A stretch of 64,000 bases of DNA, taken from assembly GCF_910591885.1 (NCBI RefSeq), contig NC_063283.1:6929001-6993000 (forward strand), written 5' to 3'. The notes below the pieces were generated by a model. That model was not told where the DNA came from. It was given only the letters and a program-made list of their open reading frames with translations, and did not search any database. This stretch comes from Bombus terrestris (lineage: Eukaryota; Arthropoda; Insecta; Hymenoptera; Apidae). A program made the translations under genes and the position numbers. Of this stretch, positions 26,459-38,075 are shown piece after piece. Position 1 is the stretch's first letter. Each line of letters starts with the position of its first letter.

Positions 26459-29424
26459 CTGAATGGGCTAATTGCCGGTGCAACGGATTGAAACATAAAT
26501 TTCAACGAACCACAAGCGCAGACATCGGAAATATCCTCGTGGAACCTGTTTTCGACGATGGAAACGTGTGCAACCAAAAATGTAAGCGACTTATAAATCT
26601 AGTTCTCTGGTTGCGTAACACGACCGAGCATACGCTCTGTATTACAGTCTCCAGCTATTCAATTGTGGAAACAGGTAACGGTATCCTGTGAATGGCGATT
26701 GTCGGCTACAGAGTTTCGAATCCGCCACACGACAGACCCGGGAACGATCAACTGTTTGGACAGACGCAGCAGCTTGCGGTCTCAAGAGTTTGCCCGTCAA
26801 AAGAGAAGAGAGGAACTTCCGTGAGGAGTTTTGCGCCTGACTGACGCAGAAAACCGCGGTTTCTCACGGCGGGATAGAATCGGCCTCGCCAATTTGTCTC
26901 GCGGCTGAAATGTCAGCGCGCAACGACAGCCTCCGCGAGACTGGTGATGACTTACTTCGGAACTCGCGAGTCCTCGTCGCTGCGGTGAAAGGCGCGGAAA
27001 AATTTGTTACTCGTTACGAAACTTCGACGTGGCTCGCGTTACAGTGCTATCAAAATGTTTTATATAAGGCGCACTAAGTATACGTAAAAGCTCACCGTGA
27101 TAAGAGGTCAAATACTTTCGTGAGCCATTTATTATAGCTCGCTTTCTTTCTCCTGCAACGAATGAAATTGAACCCTTGTTGCTGCAAACTCTTCAATTAC
27201 CAGTACAACTAATCATAGCGTCGAATCTATTGAAATTGCGCAGCGGACGCGTTGCTCGTGACATTTTTGTCTCGATAACCGATGACCTTTCGATCCTTCC
27301 GGTCCCGTTACAGCGGCTGTAAATTAATTTCGTGTAGAACGTCCCTCGACGTGGCCGCCCACGAGTTCCAAATCCGATTGTTCGTCGACGATCGATCGAA
27401 GCTTCGTTAATACTGCCCCCAGCGATCGGTTAGCGGCGTGTCGAATATCTATTAAACGTCCTCCCTGAACGCTTATCTGCCGCGTATCGTCGTTCCTTTT
27501 ACGGGTCCACTCTAGCCAGAAGCATTTTGTCGATGTGATCCATCCGACTCGGGTCTCGGCCCTTTCTATTATTTATAGATCTCGATTGTTCGAAGCCACA
27601 CTGAGAGAGCCCATCACAGTGGGAAGATGGAAACGCGTTCCATTTGAATTTCTATCCATCCTCTCTCAATACTTTTTACATTTATTCCGTTCCGATCGTT
27701 GGTCTAGATGCGAGAGAGCGATTAGGGTATATTGAATTTTTAAGGTCCAAGTTTTGTATCTTTTTCAATGGGTTCGAGTTCTCAGGTGGTTTAGATGAAA
27801 AGGTGTGATTCGAGGATATTGCATTTGTTGAGAATATTTGAATTCGATGGTTTTTGAGAGAGAAGGTTAGAACGAGGTTAGTGCAAGGTTAGTGCGAGAG
27901 AATTTGGTGCATCGATTTGGATTTTAGATACTTCAACTTCATTTTAAATCCTCGTAGACATTCTTTCGTAGATTTAATCTCGTAAAATTTAGATTCTCCT
28001 ATAGATTCGTTTACAGTTTTGTAGTATATTAAGTTCTTCTACAGATTTACGGATTTATCGATTCTATAGATCCGATCTTCCGTAGAATATTCTATGAATT
28101 TTATATAGATCTTTAATTCTTATATAATAGATTCTCTCATATATTAGGTTGCGAAACAAATTTAACTTCCTGTTTTATACATGTACGACATACAAATACT
28201 GTAAGAAATATAAAATTATATATAAAAATAGGACAAATTTATGTTACTATCCAACGAATTCCAAATTCTTCATTGGACGAACGTAACTGCTATAATACGT
28301 AACATCTACAAATAGAACGATTTTACATTAAAATTCGACAAATGCACGATTCTTATATCAATCTTTGATTGTTTCTATCTCTTCCTATCTCGCACAAACG
28401 TCGCATCAAGGATTCCACTAAACCGAGCAGACTACCTTCGCTATAAGAGATCGCTAACAACCCACGCAGCACGGAGCACAATTAACGTCTCATTACCTCG
28501 AGAAACTGGCAATGAAGGAGGCACGAAATCCACCGATTTTTCAATGTAACGTCGTATAAAGATATTATGTAAGACGTCAAAAGCCATTCAGGCCATCGGT
28601 GTCAAGGTGTATTTAATTTTGGCGATCAAACACGAGACGACAGCAAGGGCCACAACAATTAAATCGACCGGAGCAGATGCTCGCAAAAATTTCAACAGTT
28701 CTCTCGCGCGCCGTGCAAATATTTATCGTTCTCCTTCGTTTGCATTTACGATATGCAAAATGTGTACTCGAGCTGAGATACGCACGAAACTTCGCGTCTC
28801 CAAGGATACCAGCAGGCGCAAGGATTTGGTCCTGTTGAATAAGAATGAATCTGTCCTTTTTCTTTTTCGTGAATATTTTTTCCCCAAGAGGTTATTCGTT
28901 TCGTCTGGACATTGACAAACCGCGGTAAAAAATTTCGGAATGCGTTGGTTAGTATAGCGTAGTCACTGTCATTGCCTTGTGTATCGAATGTTTGAAGATA
29001 TACAGCAATGTATTATATTTTATGGCAGTATTATTGAAGTCCGAAGAGCGTAAAATTGGCGGACCATGAAATTTATTCTCGTTTTGTGAGGATGCAAACT
29101 TTTACACTGTTTGGGAATCTATATTACGATCGAAAAAATGACTGGGCGTATTGAAGGCTTATTTTTCGGAAGATGATAAAAAGATTATTCGTATGGAATA
29201 AAAAGGTCAATAGTAGATGAAAATGAAAAAAATTCTGACACAGCAATATAGTTACGTTGTAAAATAATTCGACCATTCACTTCGGGATCCCAGCGTGTGC
29301 ATAATGCAGCAGCAAAAATTCAAATTAAATTTCAATTTATTTAAAAAGAAATTCTTCCCCTTGAGATATTTCCATCTCTTTAAAGAAATTACCTGCCAAT
29401 AAATTATACGTTCTTCGTTGAAAC
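26459..29424. other. Non-coding stretch with a large GC-rich patch
   Basis: The patch 26690-27560 is GC- and CpG-rich for nearly 900 bp, contains atcgatcg-type phrases and no supported exon; it is one of the longest such patches here and a candidate regulatory region. From 27940 to 28140 a loosely repeated tagatt(c/t) phrase (about ten occurrences) suggests an old short-unit repeat. The frame at 28607-28915 (102 codons, plus) has no recognisable domain. Confidence 0.4.
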
Positions 29425-29790
29425 CGGGTCAATTAAAATAGAAACCTACTTGAAAAATTGTTCGTCTGATATAAAAACGAAGTAAATCAACGTACCTAAA
29501 ACAATGTACTCAATCTTTCAGTCCTTAAATGAAATTAAAAACTCCTAAATAAAAAGAGCACAATTGTTTTTCGTGCATGATCAATCTCCTTGACGAGAAC
29601 GTCTTGCGGTATATAATAAGCTTATAGTCGTAGACAAGACAAGGTACGAATTCGAAAAAGGTTAACTAAAATAGAAAACTATCTAAAAGATCCTTTGTCT
29701 GATATTAACGGGGCATAAATGAGAATACGACTCTGAGATAAGATTAAAAGATGCGAAATAAAAGGAAGTGCACTGTTGCAATCAGCCAAC
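29425..29790. repeat. Diverged tandem duplication, period about 233 bp
   Basis: The phrase aattaaaatagaaacctact at 29431 recurs as aactaaaatagaaaactatc at 29664. Collinear followers are ttcgtctgatat/tttgtctgatat, then taaatgaaat/taaatgagaa, then ctaaataaaaagagcacaat/cgaaataaaaggaagtgcac. The duplicated segment is about 130 bp; the remaining 100 bp between copies does not align by eye. Confidence 0.7.
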
Positions 29791-30455
29791 GATAAGAAAA
29801 ATCGAAAGCAGAAACTGGACTTTCGCCTACGGGGGTGAGCCACTTTCACGATTGGAAGGGGGCTGAAGCATAGCGGGGCACAGGCCTGGAAACCAGGCAC
29901 CTACAATGAATTCATCCACGACCCACACCGCGGCGCAAAGTCGCCGCAATAAACTTTACGACACTTAGTAACAGTATCTGAGCGGCTTTGAGAGGAGAGG
30001 CCTCTCGCAGGATGGCGAAACGCACGCAAGTTCGCGACACCCCGCCCAACCGGGTTCGCGCGCGTATCTTTATCACCCGGTTTTACTGCACCACCTTCGA
30101 GACGTCATAACACCGTCTCGTCGTCGTTGTTCCTTATTAAAATCGACGCCGAAGAAAAGAATCGCGCGCCCACGTCCCGTGCGAATCGAACTATACGTGT
30201 GCCTTAAGGGCGTTGCACACCGAACGCGATCGCAGCTTTACGTACAAACGCTTTAAACTACTCGAACGAGGTTAAAGAGATGTACAAAAGTGTGAATGAT
30301 AAATTTGGTTCAGTGCAAATGAAATTTTAACTTAGAAGCATGGATTCTCGCGAGATTCAAATTTAAGATATCAAAAGGTCTGAATACTCTCCTGTTCGAT
30401 CAATACAAAAAATTATTATGGACCTTAAGCATAACAACAAATTAATATGAATTTC
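29791..30455. other. GC-rich patch with perfect palindrome
   Basis: The patch 29880-30230 is CpG-rich. It contains the perfect 12-bp palindrome gagaggcctctc at 29995-30006 and a 7-bp inverted repeat accgggt/acccggt with about 20 bp between arms (around 30048-30081). No supported coding sequence; possibly a promoter or enhancer, with no TATA/initiator pair that I can defend. Confidence 0.35.
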
Positions 30456-30886
30456 CAGCAATTGCTAGCACTGGAGCAAAGTCGCTCAACAGGTCACCAA
30501 ACTTGCTCACTGTGAAGAAATCACACCTTCACGATGCTATGAAAGGGGCTAAAGGCAAATCTTGTAATTTTTCGGTTGGTTCAACAATCCAACGTCCTAA
30601 CGCTAACCGAAAGGAATCAACCCGCCTTCATCTGCATTCACATCGGCCAGTCTAAACCAATGCGTGAGAAATTATCAACAAAATCACGATCACCTCCTGA
30701 ATGCCAATTTTGTGGATATACCAATAACCACGTAACACATTTTACTGGACTGCTCTAGATTTTCATTTGAAAGAAATACGTAGTTGCAACGTTAAAGCCA
30801 ATATAAAGTCTAACTTGAATGATTCTGGAAGCATTTATAACGCGTTAAAGTTTTTCAAATGGATAAATCTACTCGTTTCCATGTAA
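30456..30886 (+). mobile_element. Decayed 3' end of an I/Jockey-like non-LTR retrotransposon
   Basis: The frame entering 30703 encodes ECQFCGYTNNHVTHF. A one-base shift then gives LLDCSRF (around 30740), reconstituting the C-x2-C...H...C zinc-knuckle signature typical of the end of reverse-transcriptase polyproteins in I, R1 and Jockey type LINEs. About 15 codons later a further shift leads to an open segment (30779-30886) ending in NALKFFKWINLLVSM and a stop, matching the usual C-terminal helix of these proteins. Upstream, NRKESTRLHLHSH (about 30600-30640) and HIGQSKPMREKL resemble the conserved RLRIGHTKLTH-type block. At least three frameshifts make it a dead copy, and no reverse-transcriptase core is visible upstream. 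The exact family and the 5' limit are uncertain. Confidence 0.75.
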
Positions 30887-31035
30887 GTGAATATCGTTTA
30901 ATTTTGTAAATATGTAACTACTAATTACGTACTTTTGGTAGTCACTAATAATTATATTGTTAAAATAACGTAAAAATAAGCTCACAAATAAATGTAGTAT
31001 CGAAAAGAGGGAGGTGTACGTTTTGTTACACTGCG
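30887..31035 (+). mobile_element. Probable 3' untranslated tail of the retrotransposon fragment
   Basis: AT-rich sequence directly after the stop codon of the LINE-like frame, with gtaaatatgtaactactaatta and a taaaataacgtaaaaataag stretch, ending near a purine-rich gaaaagagggagg. No clean poly(A) tail or target-site duplication is visible, so the 3' boundary is a guess. Confidence 0.3.
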
Positions 31036-33703
31036 AGGTTTTAGTATAGGTCGCGTTTCTGGCCGTCGCTCACGATCATACAATGTCGCAGGCGGATCGC
31101 CTTGTCTGCCCGACGAGGAACATGCAATGTATCGGCGAGCGCATCCAAGCAGCGACTTCCAGAAACGTCGATTTCGGCCGCTTGTTTCAAAAGAATGTGG
31201 CGTATGTGATCATAGACGCGAACGGTGGCGTGATCCGAGCGTAGTGAGGATCGTCTCCCCGAGAAGACCAAGAAATGATCTAAGGTCAAAGCAGTCCTTG
31301 TTGAAGATTCTAAGAGCACACGTCGAGAGGTCGGATGTATAAAGCCGCTAAGCCAAACGAACACGTTGATATTGTTTATCACTGAATAATCTGTCACTCT
31401 TTATTATTATATTCATTGTTATTAAATACACAAACTATACCAACTTGTTACCAAATAAAGCATCTTTACTTGCCCTTCCTCTAAGACCCATTAAGTTACT
31501 ACATAAATAATATAGGAAGGGTCCTTAAGGATTAAGGAACTTAAATATAAACCAAGACTCGATTAATAAAAAAAAAACCGATCAGATTTGCGATTTCTTT
31601 GCGATTAAACACGTTAGGCGGTGATTTTAAAGCATCGTAACGACGACGAAGGACCTTTATGAAAGCGAGAATGGACATTAAAGGCTTTGAGAGCGCGCGA
31701 AAAGCGGCCACGTCCGAATCCAATTAAAACGCGCGGCAGCAAATCATCGGCGAGACAGAGACACGGGGATCAACGTCGTAATAAGTCATCTTCCGTGAAA
31801 CTTTCCAGGATCTAATTAATAGAAATTAATTGCCTCAACCCACGGCTCGCCGCAACTTTTCTCTTGTTTGCTTTTTCATGCAGAGTGGCCATCGCATCGA
31901 GCGTATACGACACACGAGATTCTTATGGTTCGCGTAAAATCTGATCCCGTGACACCTAAAGCCTGTCTAATTAAAATACTCGAGTGATTTTTCCACGTCC
32001 AACGGGTACGCGACCTCGCTGTTTAATTGGCCACGACGAGTCATCTCAAAGGCGGACCGAGTTTCCTGCGGAGGAGGATTGCTTCAACTTGTAGAAACTT
32101 CCTGTTTGTAGGTTCAGAGATATTTGATGCCGCTGACCATCGTCTTGTCTGTTAAAGTTGCGCGCATTCGCGTAGCGCGGTTTCTTACGGACAGCTTTGT
32201 TTCATTTTGTTCGATTAATTGGTTCAGAAGAGGAAAGTTACAGCGAACGAGCCTCACGGAAGTCGAATCAAACGACTCCGCGTTTTTGTTAGCTTCTTAA
32301 TTTCATTTACATAATCACGCGATTAATATTTAACTTCCAAAGAACAAGTGACTAACTTCCTCGAGTTCATTTATCACAAGACGATGACATAATTGATGTA
32401 ATTATGGCTTCTGAACTGCTCCATTGACGAATGACTCATCAACGTATTAATACGTTTAACCAGTTTTCTATGAGACTTTTGCTATAAACTGTGTTCCAAG
32501 GAAACATCGAGTGAAATTCGTTAAATGAAATTCACAGTGGCTGTTTGTCTATTAAGATATATGTTTGTTTCGGAGTTCCCATCGATACCACGACAGATAC
32601 GTTTACGCAAACGCGATGAAACGCGACCGCGTACGCACAGGTCCGTTGCATCGGTTGCTTTAATTGGCCGCGGTATAAAGGACGCCTCTGTGATCGCCGA
32701 CGTCGCCGGCTAATTAAAAAGACGTTAAACACACCTTCTCCTCGTTTCTCACGGTGCACCCTAACGACAAGGAAGAATGGACTGGACGCGGAGGTGCACC
32801 ACCGTGAAGAAAATATGCGTTGAGATAAGAAAAAGTATTTCCAACACGTGTGTATTACGATCAAACGGATATTTATTTGTCTTTGCATAAACTCTCCTTA
32901 ATCATCCTCAATCATCCGATAATCTAAAACTTCCAAAAATTTCGTATTCGTATCTTCCATCTTATGTGTTGTCTTTCTATGTCTGTTGAATACCATATAT
33001 CTATGATCTCGTATGACGAAGCACAAGTATCATGAAACGATAAAAAGCAGACAGACGAAGAATATAAATCGATTATAAATCTCTGACGCGGACACTGAGT
33101 ATCATCTCGATCGAGGTTCGAAGAACTATAGCGGACCTCTGGTTTCTTTCTTATCTTCTGATCTCAGGATCATTCACAAACAAACCAAAAACCCCACTGC
33201 CTTATCACTTATCAATTTTAATGCAGCTGCCCGTCTTTTTAAAGCGCCAATTGTCTTCAGACCATCTTCTTATTCAATGTACTCTTGCTAAATCCTACGG
33301 TAACAAAATCTATCTTTTCTCGTGAAACGTAAATACGTTGAAAAATACACTTTACAATGTGCTACTCGATAACGATGGGCAGCTTCCCTGCGCCAAACCG
33401 ACTTGTCTTATCGCCTTCGTTTATTTAATTCCTCGCTCTTCTTCCATCGTCTTTCTTCTCTCTGTATCGTTACTTGCTCGTTCGGTATTTCTTCTCCTTT
33501 TCGCTTCTCTACTTTATACGGCTTTGTATACTTGTATCTTCGTGCCAGAAATGGTACTCCATCGGCTTAATAATAAATTACGTTAAATGAATAAAGTTTC
33601 TCAACGATGTATCTGTATATAACGCTAAAAATTATAACAGCGATGCATGGCGATGGAAATGTACATCCCGATGGTTTTTTTCTACTCTATACGGATATCG
33701 TAG
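31036..33703. other. Non-coding stretch with several GC-rich patches
   Basis: The patches 31040-31340, 31680-32300 and 32560-32810 are CpG-rich. The open frames in the first overlap on both strands (31041-31397 minus, 31127-31342 plus) and match nothing I know. Around 31810-31990 several ctaattaa/ttaattg cores (homeodomain-type) lie among GC-rich sequence, and gtttaattggcc occurs at 32020. At 32680-32710 gccgacgtcgccggc forms a near-palindrome just after ggtataaagg. All this is compatible with developmental enhancers but proves nothing. Confidence 0.4.
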
Positions 33704-33737
33704 ACGCTGATTAGATAGTTACCAGCCGTTATTACCG

Positions 33738-33945
33738 ATGAGTACGCTATCTAAAAGTACAAAAGCTTCGCTGCTGCTTCCGAGCGGTGCGCATAACCGA
33801 AACAAGAAAACGAACAAAGTGTTTCCATCTCGAAAGCTCGGCTCAGTTCGAGAGACGAGCAACGAGGACGTCTGGAAGAGAAGCTCGGCCATCGACGAGG
33901 ATCTCATAGGAGGCGGTTACCGAGTAAGATCGTTTTCTGCGAGCG
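33738..33945 (+). CDS. Possible first coding exon, about 69 codons, unassigned
   Basis: From ATG 33738 the frame is open and GC-rich and reaches two possible donors: cga|gtaaga after 33923 (phase 0) and agcg|gtaagc after 33945 (phase 1). An acceptor-like ttctactctatacggatatcgtag ends at 33703, and the frame is also open back to 33711, so this could be an internal or second exon. The peptide is rich in Ser, Lys and Arg with an acidic patch (AIDEDLIGGGY) and then a basic RVRSFSAS segment just before the second donor; it looks disordered. I do not recognise it. N-termini of insect RGK-type small GTPases came to mind because of the RVRSF-like motif, but this is a weak memory, not a match. Reading through both donors gives 121 codons ending at 34103. 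A 62-codon minus frame overlaps it. Confidence 0.35.
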
Positions 33946-36217
33946 GTAAGCGCCGGTGGTTTGTTATCGGACATCGGGCCGGGTGCACCGGCCTCATCAT
34001 GCCTTGGCCCTCCTTCCCTGCAACGTTATGCATCGCGATCAACTGCCTCGACTCCGAGAATCGATGCCCGTTTCAAGTTATGCAACTATGTAGATCTCGA
34101 TAGAAACCAGCTCTTTTAGAAGCAACGCTCGCAACTCGATAACGCTCGAAGAATACCGAGTGCCGTGATAACAACCGGATAATTCGTACGTCGGCGTCAT
34201 TCGCCGACTGTCCCGGTGTTAATCACGTTGCTCTGCCACCGATAACGCTACCCCTGTCCTTTGAAATTGTAATTATCCGTGGAGCTGGCGTGACTATGGA
34301 GCTCGCGCATGAAACTCCAAGCAGAGATTTCTTTTTCTATGTTTCTGTCGTTCTTCGATCAGAATGTTCCGTATGAAATGTGTTGTGGATACAGTGATCG
34401 GTAAAATTATCCGAACGTATTGTGATTTTGATGTTTAACTTGTATGTTAACGCTTGGATAACCAAATATCAACTTTGAATGAATGATCAACTTTGTAAAT
34501 AGCAAAGTTCAGAAAAATGATGTTGCGTAAGTATTACGTATATATGTACAGAGAATGCTACAATTGTTATGAACAATCGTATCGTTATTAAAGTAATACG
34601 TACGATAATACATACAATAATAATAAAAAAGATAGAAAATATTAGAACAATTATTAAAATAATAATGAGCAATGTTAAATAATAGATACAGATTTTACGA
34701 AAATTTTAGACAAAATTTCAACCGAGCACCTCCATAATAAGCAGTTTCAATTCTGTCAACTTCATTATGTTTGTTAAGTTATCTAACGTTATAATTAATC
34801 TTAGTAATTGTTCTTTTAAAGTTTCTTAATTTTGGAAAAATCGTACGACGAATGAAAGGAAACGCGCGTATAGTGATGCACAGGAAACGACAAGCTACGA
34901 CGAGGTTTATGATCGAATGAGGAATGGCGACAGTGCCACGCGTAATAGGATATCTGATACCGGTGCTTGATGATCCAGGATAACGCCATCGAGGGCCCAA
35001 CTTCGATCCTTATCTCGATCAGTTTAATGTATGCAAATTACCATGGTCCGAGGTACTACCGAGGTATTACCGGGATTAGAGCAGCGAAATGAGGATCGCG
35101 GTAACACCACAGCAAGAAGGCTACGAATTATTATTTTGGAATCTGATTTTCTCATTTCCTCTCTTTTCTCTAGCTTTGTAGCAGCGATACGAAAACCACA
35201 TTGCGACATTGCGCTGCAGACAATAAGGAAACGAAATTTTTTAAGATTTCTTAATAAGAATAACAAATTTACTTTGGAACATCTACACATTTATAACATT
35301 ACGATGCATAATATGATATTTTAGTTTTTAAAATAAGAATAAAAACGAAATGATATTAGAAACTTCCAAAAATCCATAAAAATTTTGGAGTTCGCTAATT
35401 TTTATCTTCATTGTCGCGCAAAAATATCCTAATCTTTTCTTTTACTCGATAATCTCAATTATAATTATGTTTCACCTAATTAAGCAACATTTCGACTGAA
35501 CAGAATTAACAGATATTTCAACTTCGGTCTTCCAAAGTTAAGCGTGCCGATAGAAAAAGATACGAAACACCTACATCTCCCATCCATAATAAAAATAGCT
35601 TTTTTACGACGAATGGAACTCTTTGTACATCCAACGTTCCCTTCAAATAACATCATCGTAAAACCGCTACAACTTATTCAAACAATCGAAATCAACGACC
35701 CACTACATCCCGGTAACACTGACAACCTACAAGCACTTTATCCCCTCCAATTCGTCAAAACAAGTAGAAAGAAAGGAGGAAACGAAAAAAAGAAGATCTT
35801 CATTAAAATCTCCGACTACTCGCCGCACGTCAAACCAAACAACCCATCCAAACATACGCGCGCGCACGTATCTACAAGCTCGCATAACTTTCCAACTCTT
35901 GACTCGTTACAAGACAAAGAAAACGAGGAAGAAAGGAGAAAGAAGGGAGGAATGGAGGGGCAGATATTTGCCGAACGGTGCAAACAAATCAATGCAATTG
36001 AACGTCGACAAACAGAGTCTGACCAGCCGCAAAAAGAAGCACGTGTAGTTGCATAGTGTCGTCGGAGCGGAAACAACCAACGAGAACCGTATTTGGTGCC
36101 GGCTCAAGACCTACTATCCGCCTAGCTCGTACTTTACGTTTCCATTCGAGAACATCGAAGCTACAGAACAATGTGGAATTGGGGAAGTGTGCCACTTGGG
36201 TGGCTGGACCACAGGAT
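33946..36217. other. Non-coding stretch, mixed composition
   Basis: GC-richer to about 34320, then AT-rich, with a second patch at 34850-35130 that contains ccgaggtactaccgaggtattacc, a 12-bp near-tandem repeat at 35048-35072. The longest open frame of the window (35544-36056, plus, 170 codons) is Lys/Pro/Asn-rich with no recognisable domain and no splice support; I take it as chance. Overlapping minus frames at 35816-36107 are its shadows. Confidence 0.4.
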
Positions 36218-36262
36218 CGTGCACGCTTGCCGGTTGATCAAGGCCCTTTATAAGCGTGCACG
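36218..36262. repeat. Perfect 11-bp inverted repeat overlapping a TATA-like box
   Basis: The arms cgtgcacgctt (36218-36228) and aagcgtgcacg (36252-36262) are exactly complementary, with a 23-nt loop. The right arm overlaps the TATAAG at 36249-36254. It could be a hairpin in RNA or a dimeric protein site in DNA. Confidence 0.85.
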
Positions 36263-36441
36263 TGTCTGTGCAAGGTTCAGAGAGGATACGCAGACGAAGA
36301 CCCGGTTCTTGCAAACGTTTACGCTCACCTCGCGGATAATCGCAATTTTATGTGTCTCTCTCGTTCGTTTAATCGAATCGACGTCGCGATACTGGCGCTG
36401 TTTCACGTGGGAATAATAAATCGGGATGCGTGTGAGACGAT
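36249..36441 (+). promoter_or_regulatory. Candidate TATA/initiator core promoter and first exon
   Basis: TATAAG starts at 36249 and the A of ttcagag is at 36279, exactly 30 bp downstream, which is the canonical spacing between a TATA box and an initiator of the arthropod TCAG type. An E-box (cacgtg) lies between them. The following 160 bp are GC-rich and end in acgat|gtaagc (exon end 36441), a fair donor. No long convincing frame lies in between, so it would be a mostly untranslated first exon. The exact spacing makes it the best promoter candidate here, but no transcript evidence is available and the transposon fragment begins only 250 bp downstream. Confidence 0.35.
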
Positions 36442-36689
36442 GTAAGCGGATTCTACTATTGTAAAATAATGGAATGATATGTGACCTGTAGTTTTATACT
36501 TATGAGCTATATAGTCTTGGAAATAGACAGTGAGGAATAGATAAAACATTTTTAACTTTGCTCCTTGAAGGGGTGAGAACGTGTAGTTGTGTGATTTTAA
36601 TCCAGATGCATAGATTAGATATATCTCATAAATTCCATTCTTCTACTGCGATATTTACAGCAAAATTTGGAACGTACCTGTAAATGAAA
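36442..36689. other. Short AT-rich stretch before the mariner fragment
   Basis: No feature can be supported. It may include the 3' terminal part of the adjacent minus-strand mariner-like element, but no terminal inverted repeat is recognisable. Confidence 0.3.
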
Positions 36690-37130
36690 ATATTAAGTTT
36701 TTGATAAAAACGTTATGCTGCCACTGAGAAATCTTTGTGGTTTTTTAGAAATATGTCTCGAGGCAACCTTTTATGCCAGTATTCTCAAATCTTTTGTCAG
36801 CTAAAAAATGTAGCTGAGTGGAAATACAGCTTTTTTATTTAATATGTGTACAAGCCAATTTTGTGTTATCTGGCCCTTTTGATTTGACAAAATAGCAAAA
36901 TGTACGGGGTGTGATAAAATTTCCAAATCAAATATTCACATAATTCTTTTTGCAAGTTTTGTACCACGTATGGTCTGGCATTATCGCGATGATATGTGGT
37001 GAAAATGACTTAAAAAAATTACATTACGTAAAACGAGAGTGTGATTACAACATATTTTCATAGCATTTACAAGTATGTTTCCAAATTTTGCTCCAAATAC
37101 CATAGCAAAAACGAAAGGAACTTATGGGCT
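36690..37130 (-). mobile_element. Decayed Tc1/mariner-type transposase fragment
   Basis: On the minus strand, around 36990-36950, the frame reads HRDNARPYVVQNL. This corresponds to the HDNARPH block that carries the second catalytic Asp of mariner transposases. After a frame change, the segment near 36925-36905 reads DLEILSHP, matching the (G)WEILPHPPYSPDLAPSD block, but the part that should carry the third Asp is eroded. Further on, at about 36800-36750, ADKRFENTGIKGCLETYF resembles the GKRF...EVIEAVETYF block of the C-terminal region. The order and spacing of the three blocks fit one transposase read 5' to 3' on the minus strand. Stops and frameshifts abound and the first catalytic region is not recognisable, so it is inactive. 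Assignment below superfamily level is not possible by eye. Confidence 0.65.
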
Positions 37131-37640
37131 GGCCTAATCGTTTATCGTTGAAAAAGCTAAACAATTCTCTCAATTAACTAATCTTAAAGAAAGAGTATGT
37201 CAATTTCACTAAAGTTAATCTAATTTCTGCAGTACTTGCGTTTCAAGATACACGGAGCACCCACGATGAAGCCATTCACCCGTGCACGTGTATTCAGCCA
37301 TTACGAGCACCCAATATCCAATTACCCTGACGGTCCAGGTAATTTACCGAACCAATTTCAAGAACCACCCAAACGTGGATCCTTTAAAAAAACGTGGACA
37401 CTTCTGGTAGGTCGCTCGAGAAGATCGTAACGACACAATCATCGAATTTTCTACGGAAGATAAAGCGATCCAGCGTGATAATCCGACGATAAAGCTGTCC
37501 TCTGCCTACGGGGATTCCTCGAGCACTTTGAAATTTCGAAGAAGACTTTAACGCGCACAATTCCGTCACACTGTACGAAAGTAAAGCGCAAATTTCGCTG
37601 CTTTCAGAAATTTTCAGGCTCGTGATCTTCACATTGAAAA
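37131..37640. other. Non-coding stretch, no gene seen
   Basis: Mixed composition, with a somewhat GC-richer part from 37240 to 37560. Two short frames on opposite strands overlap at 37384-37430 and have no recognisable domain. Confidence 0.35.
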
Positions 37641-38075
37641 TCTATTATATTTATACAAAAATTTGCACTGCAACGTAGATCTAAAATCGCTATGTTCCTC
37701 GAATACGTCACAAATTAATACGAACTTCTTAGAACTGCGATTTTTACACGATACAAAAATCGATCGCCAAATTCTACGATGATCCTATGATTTACACAAC
37801 GATTCGCACTGCGGTACAGATTTAAAAATTCCTATACTACTCAGATATTTTGCAATCCAGATCTTTTAGAACTACGGCTTGAAAAGAATTTGTTATCATC
37901 GCTAAAACTATATGATATAAAATTATATCATCCTACATCCAGCTACCACAGATGTGTTATCGGTCACGCACAGTGGCAAATTCAAAATTTCTATATCTCT
38001 CGGATATCAGATCGCCACGTTGTACACGTAGTACGAAACTATTAATAAATTGCTGCAATTTCTAAAATTCAAATA
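37641..38075. repeat. Diverged tandem repeat, three copies of about 141-161 bp
   Basis: Anchors: atttgcactgcaacgtagat at 37661, attcgcactgcggtacagat at 37802, and gcacagtggcaaattcaaaa from about 37968. Each is followed by a taaaat(t/c)...ctatat/ctatgt/ctatac phrase, then ctc(g/a)(a/g)ata, then gatc/cacaa. The first two copies also share ttagaactgcga/ttagaactacgg. The third copy is the most diverged. Confidence 0.75.

Noticed and set aside
27767..27785. gggttcgagttct as a tRNA B-box
   Set aside because: No A-box at the right distance and no cloverleaf pairing around it; similar sites near 33115 and 26131 fail in the same way.
35544..36056. Longest open frame, 170 codons, plus strand
   Set aside because: Composition (Lys, Pro, Asn, His) follows local base composition, no domain or splice context is visible, and about one frame of this length is expected by chance in 128 kb of strand.
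36326..36560. Open minus-strand segment of about 78 codons ending near a gag|gtgagc donor
   Set aside because: The frame reads through the donor to a stop, no acceptor with a pyrimidine tract bounds it, and frames of this length are common here. It also overlaps the plus-strand promoter candidate.
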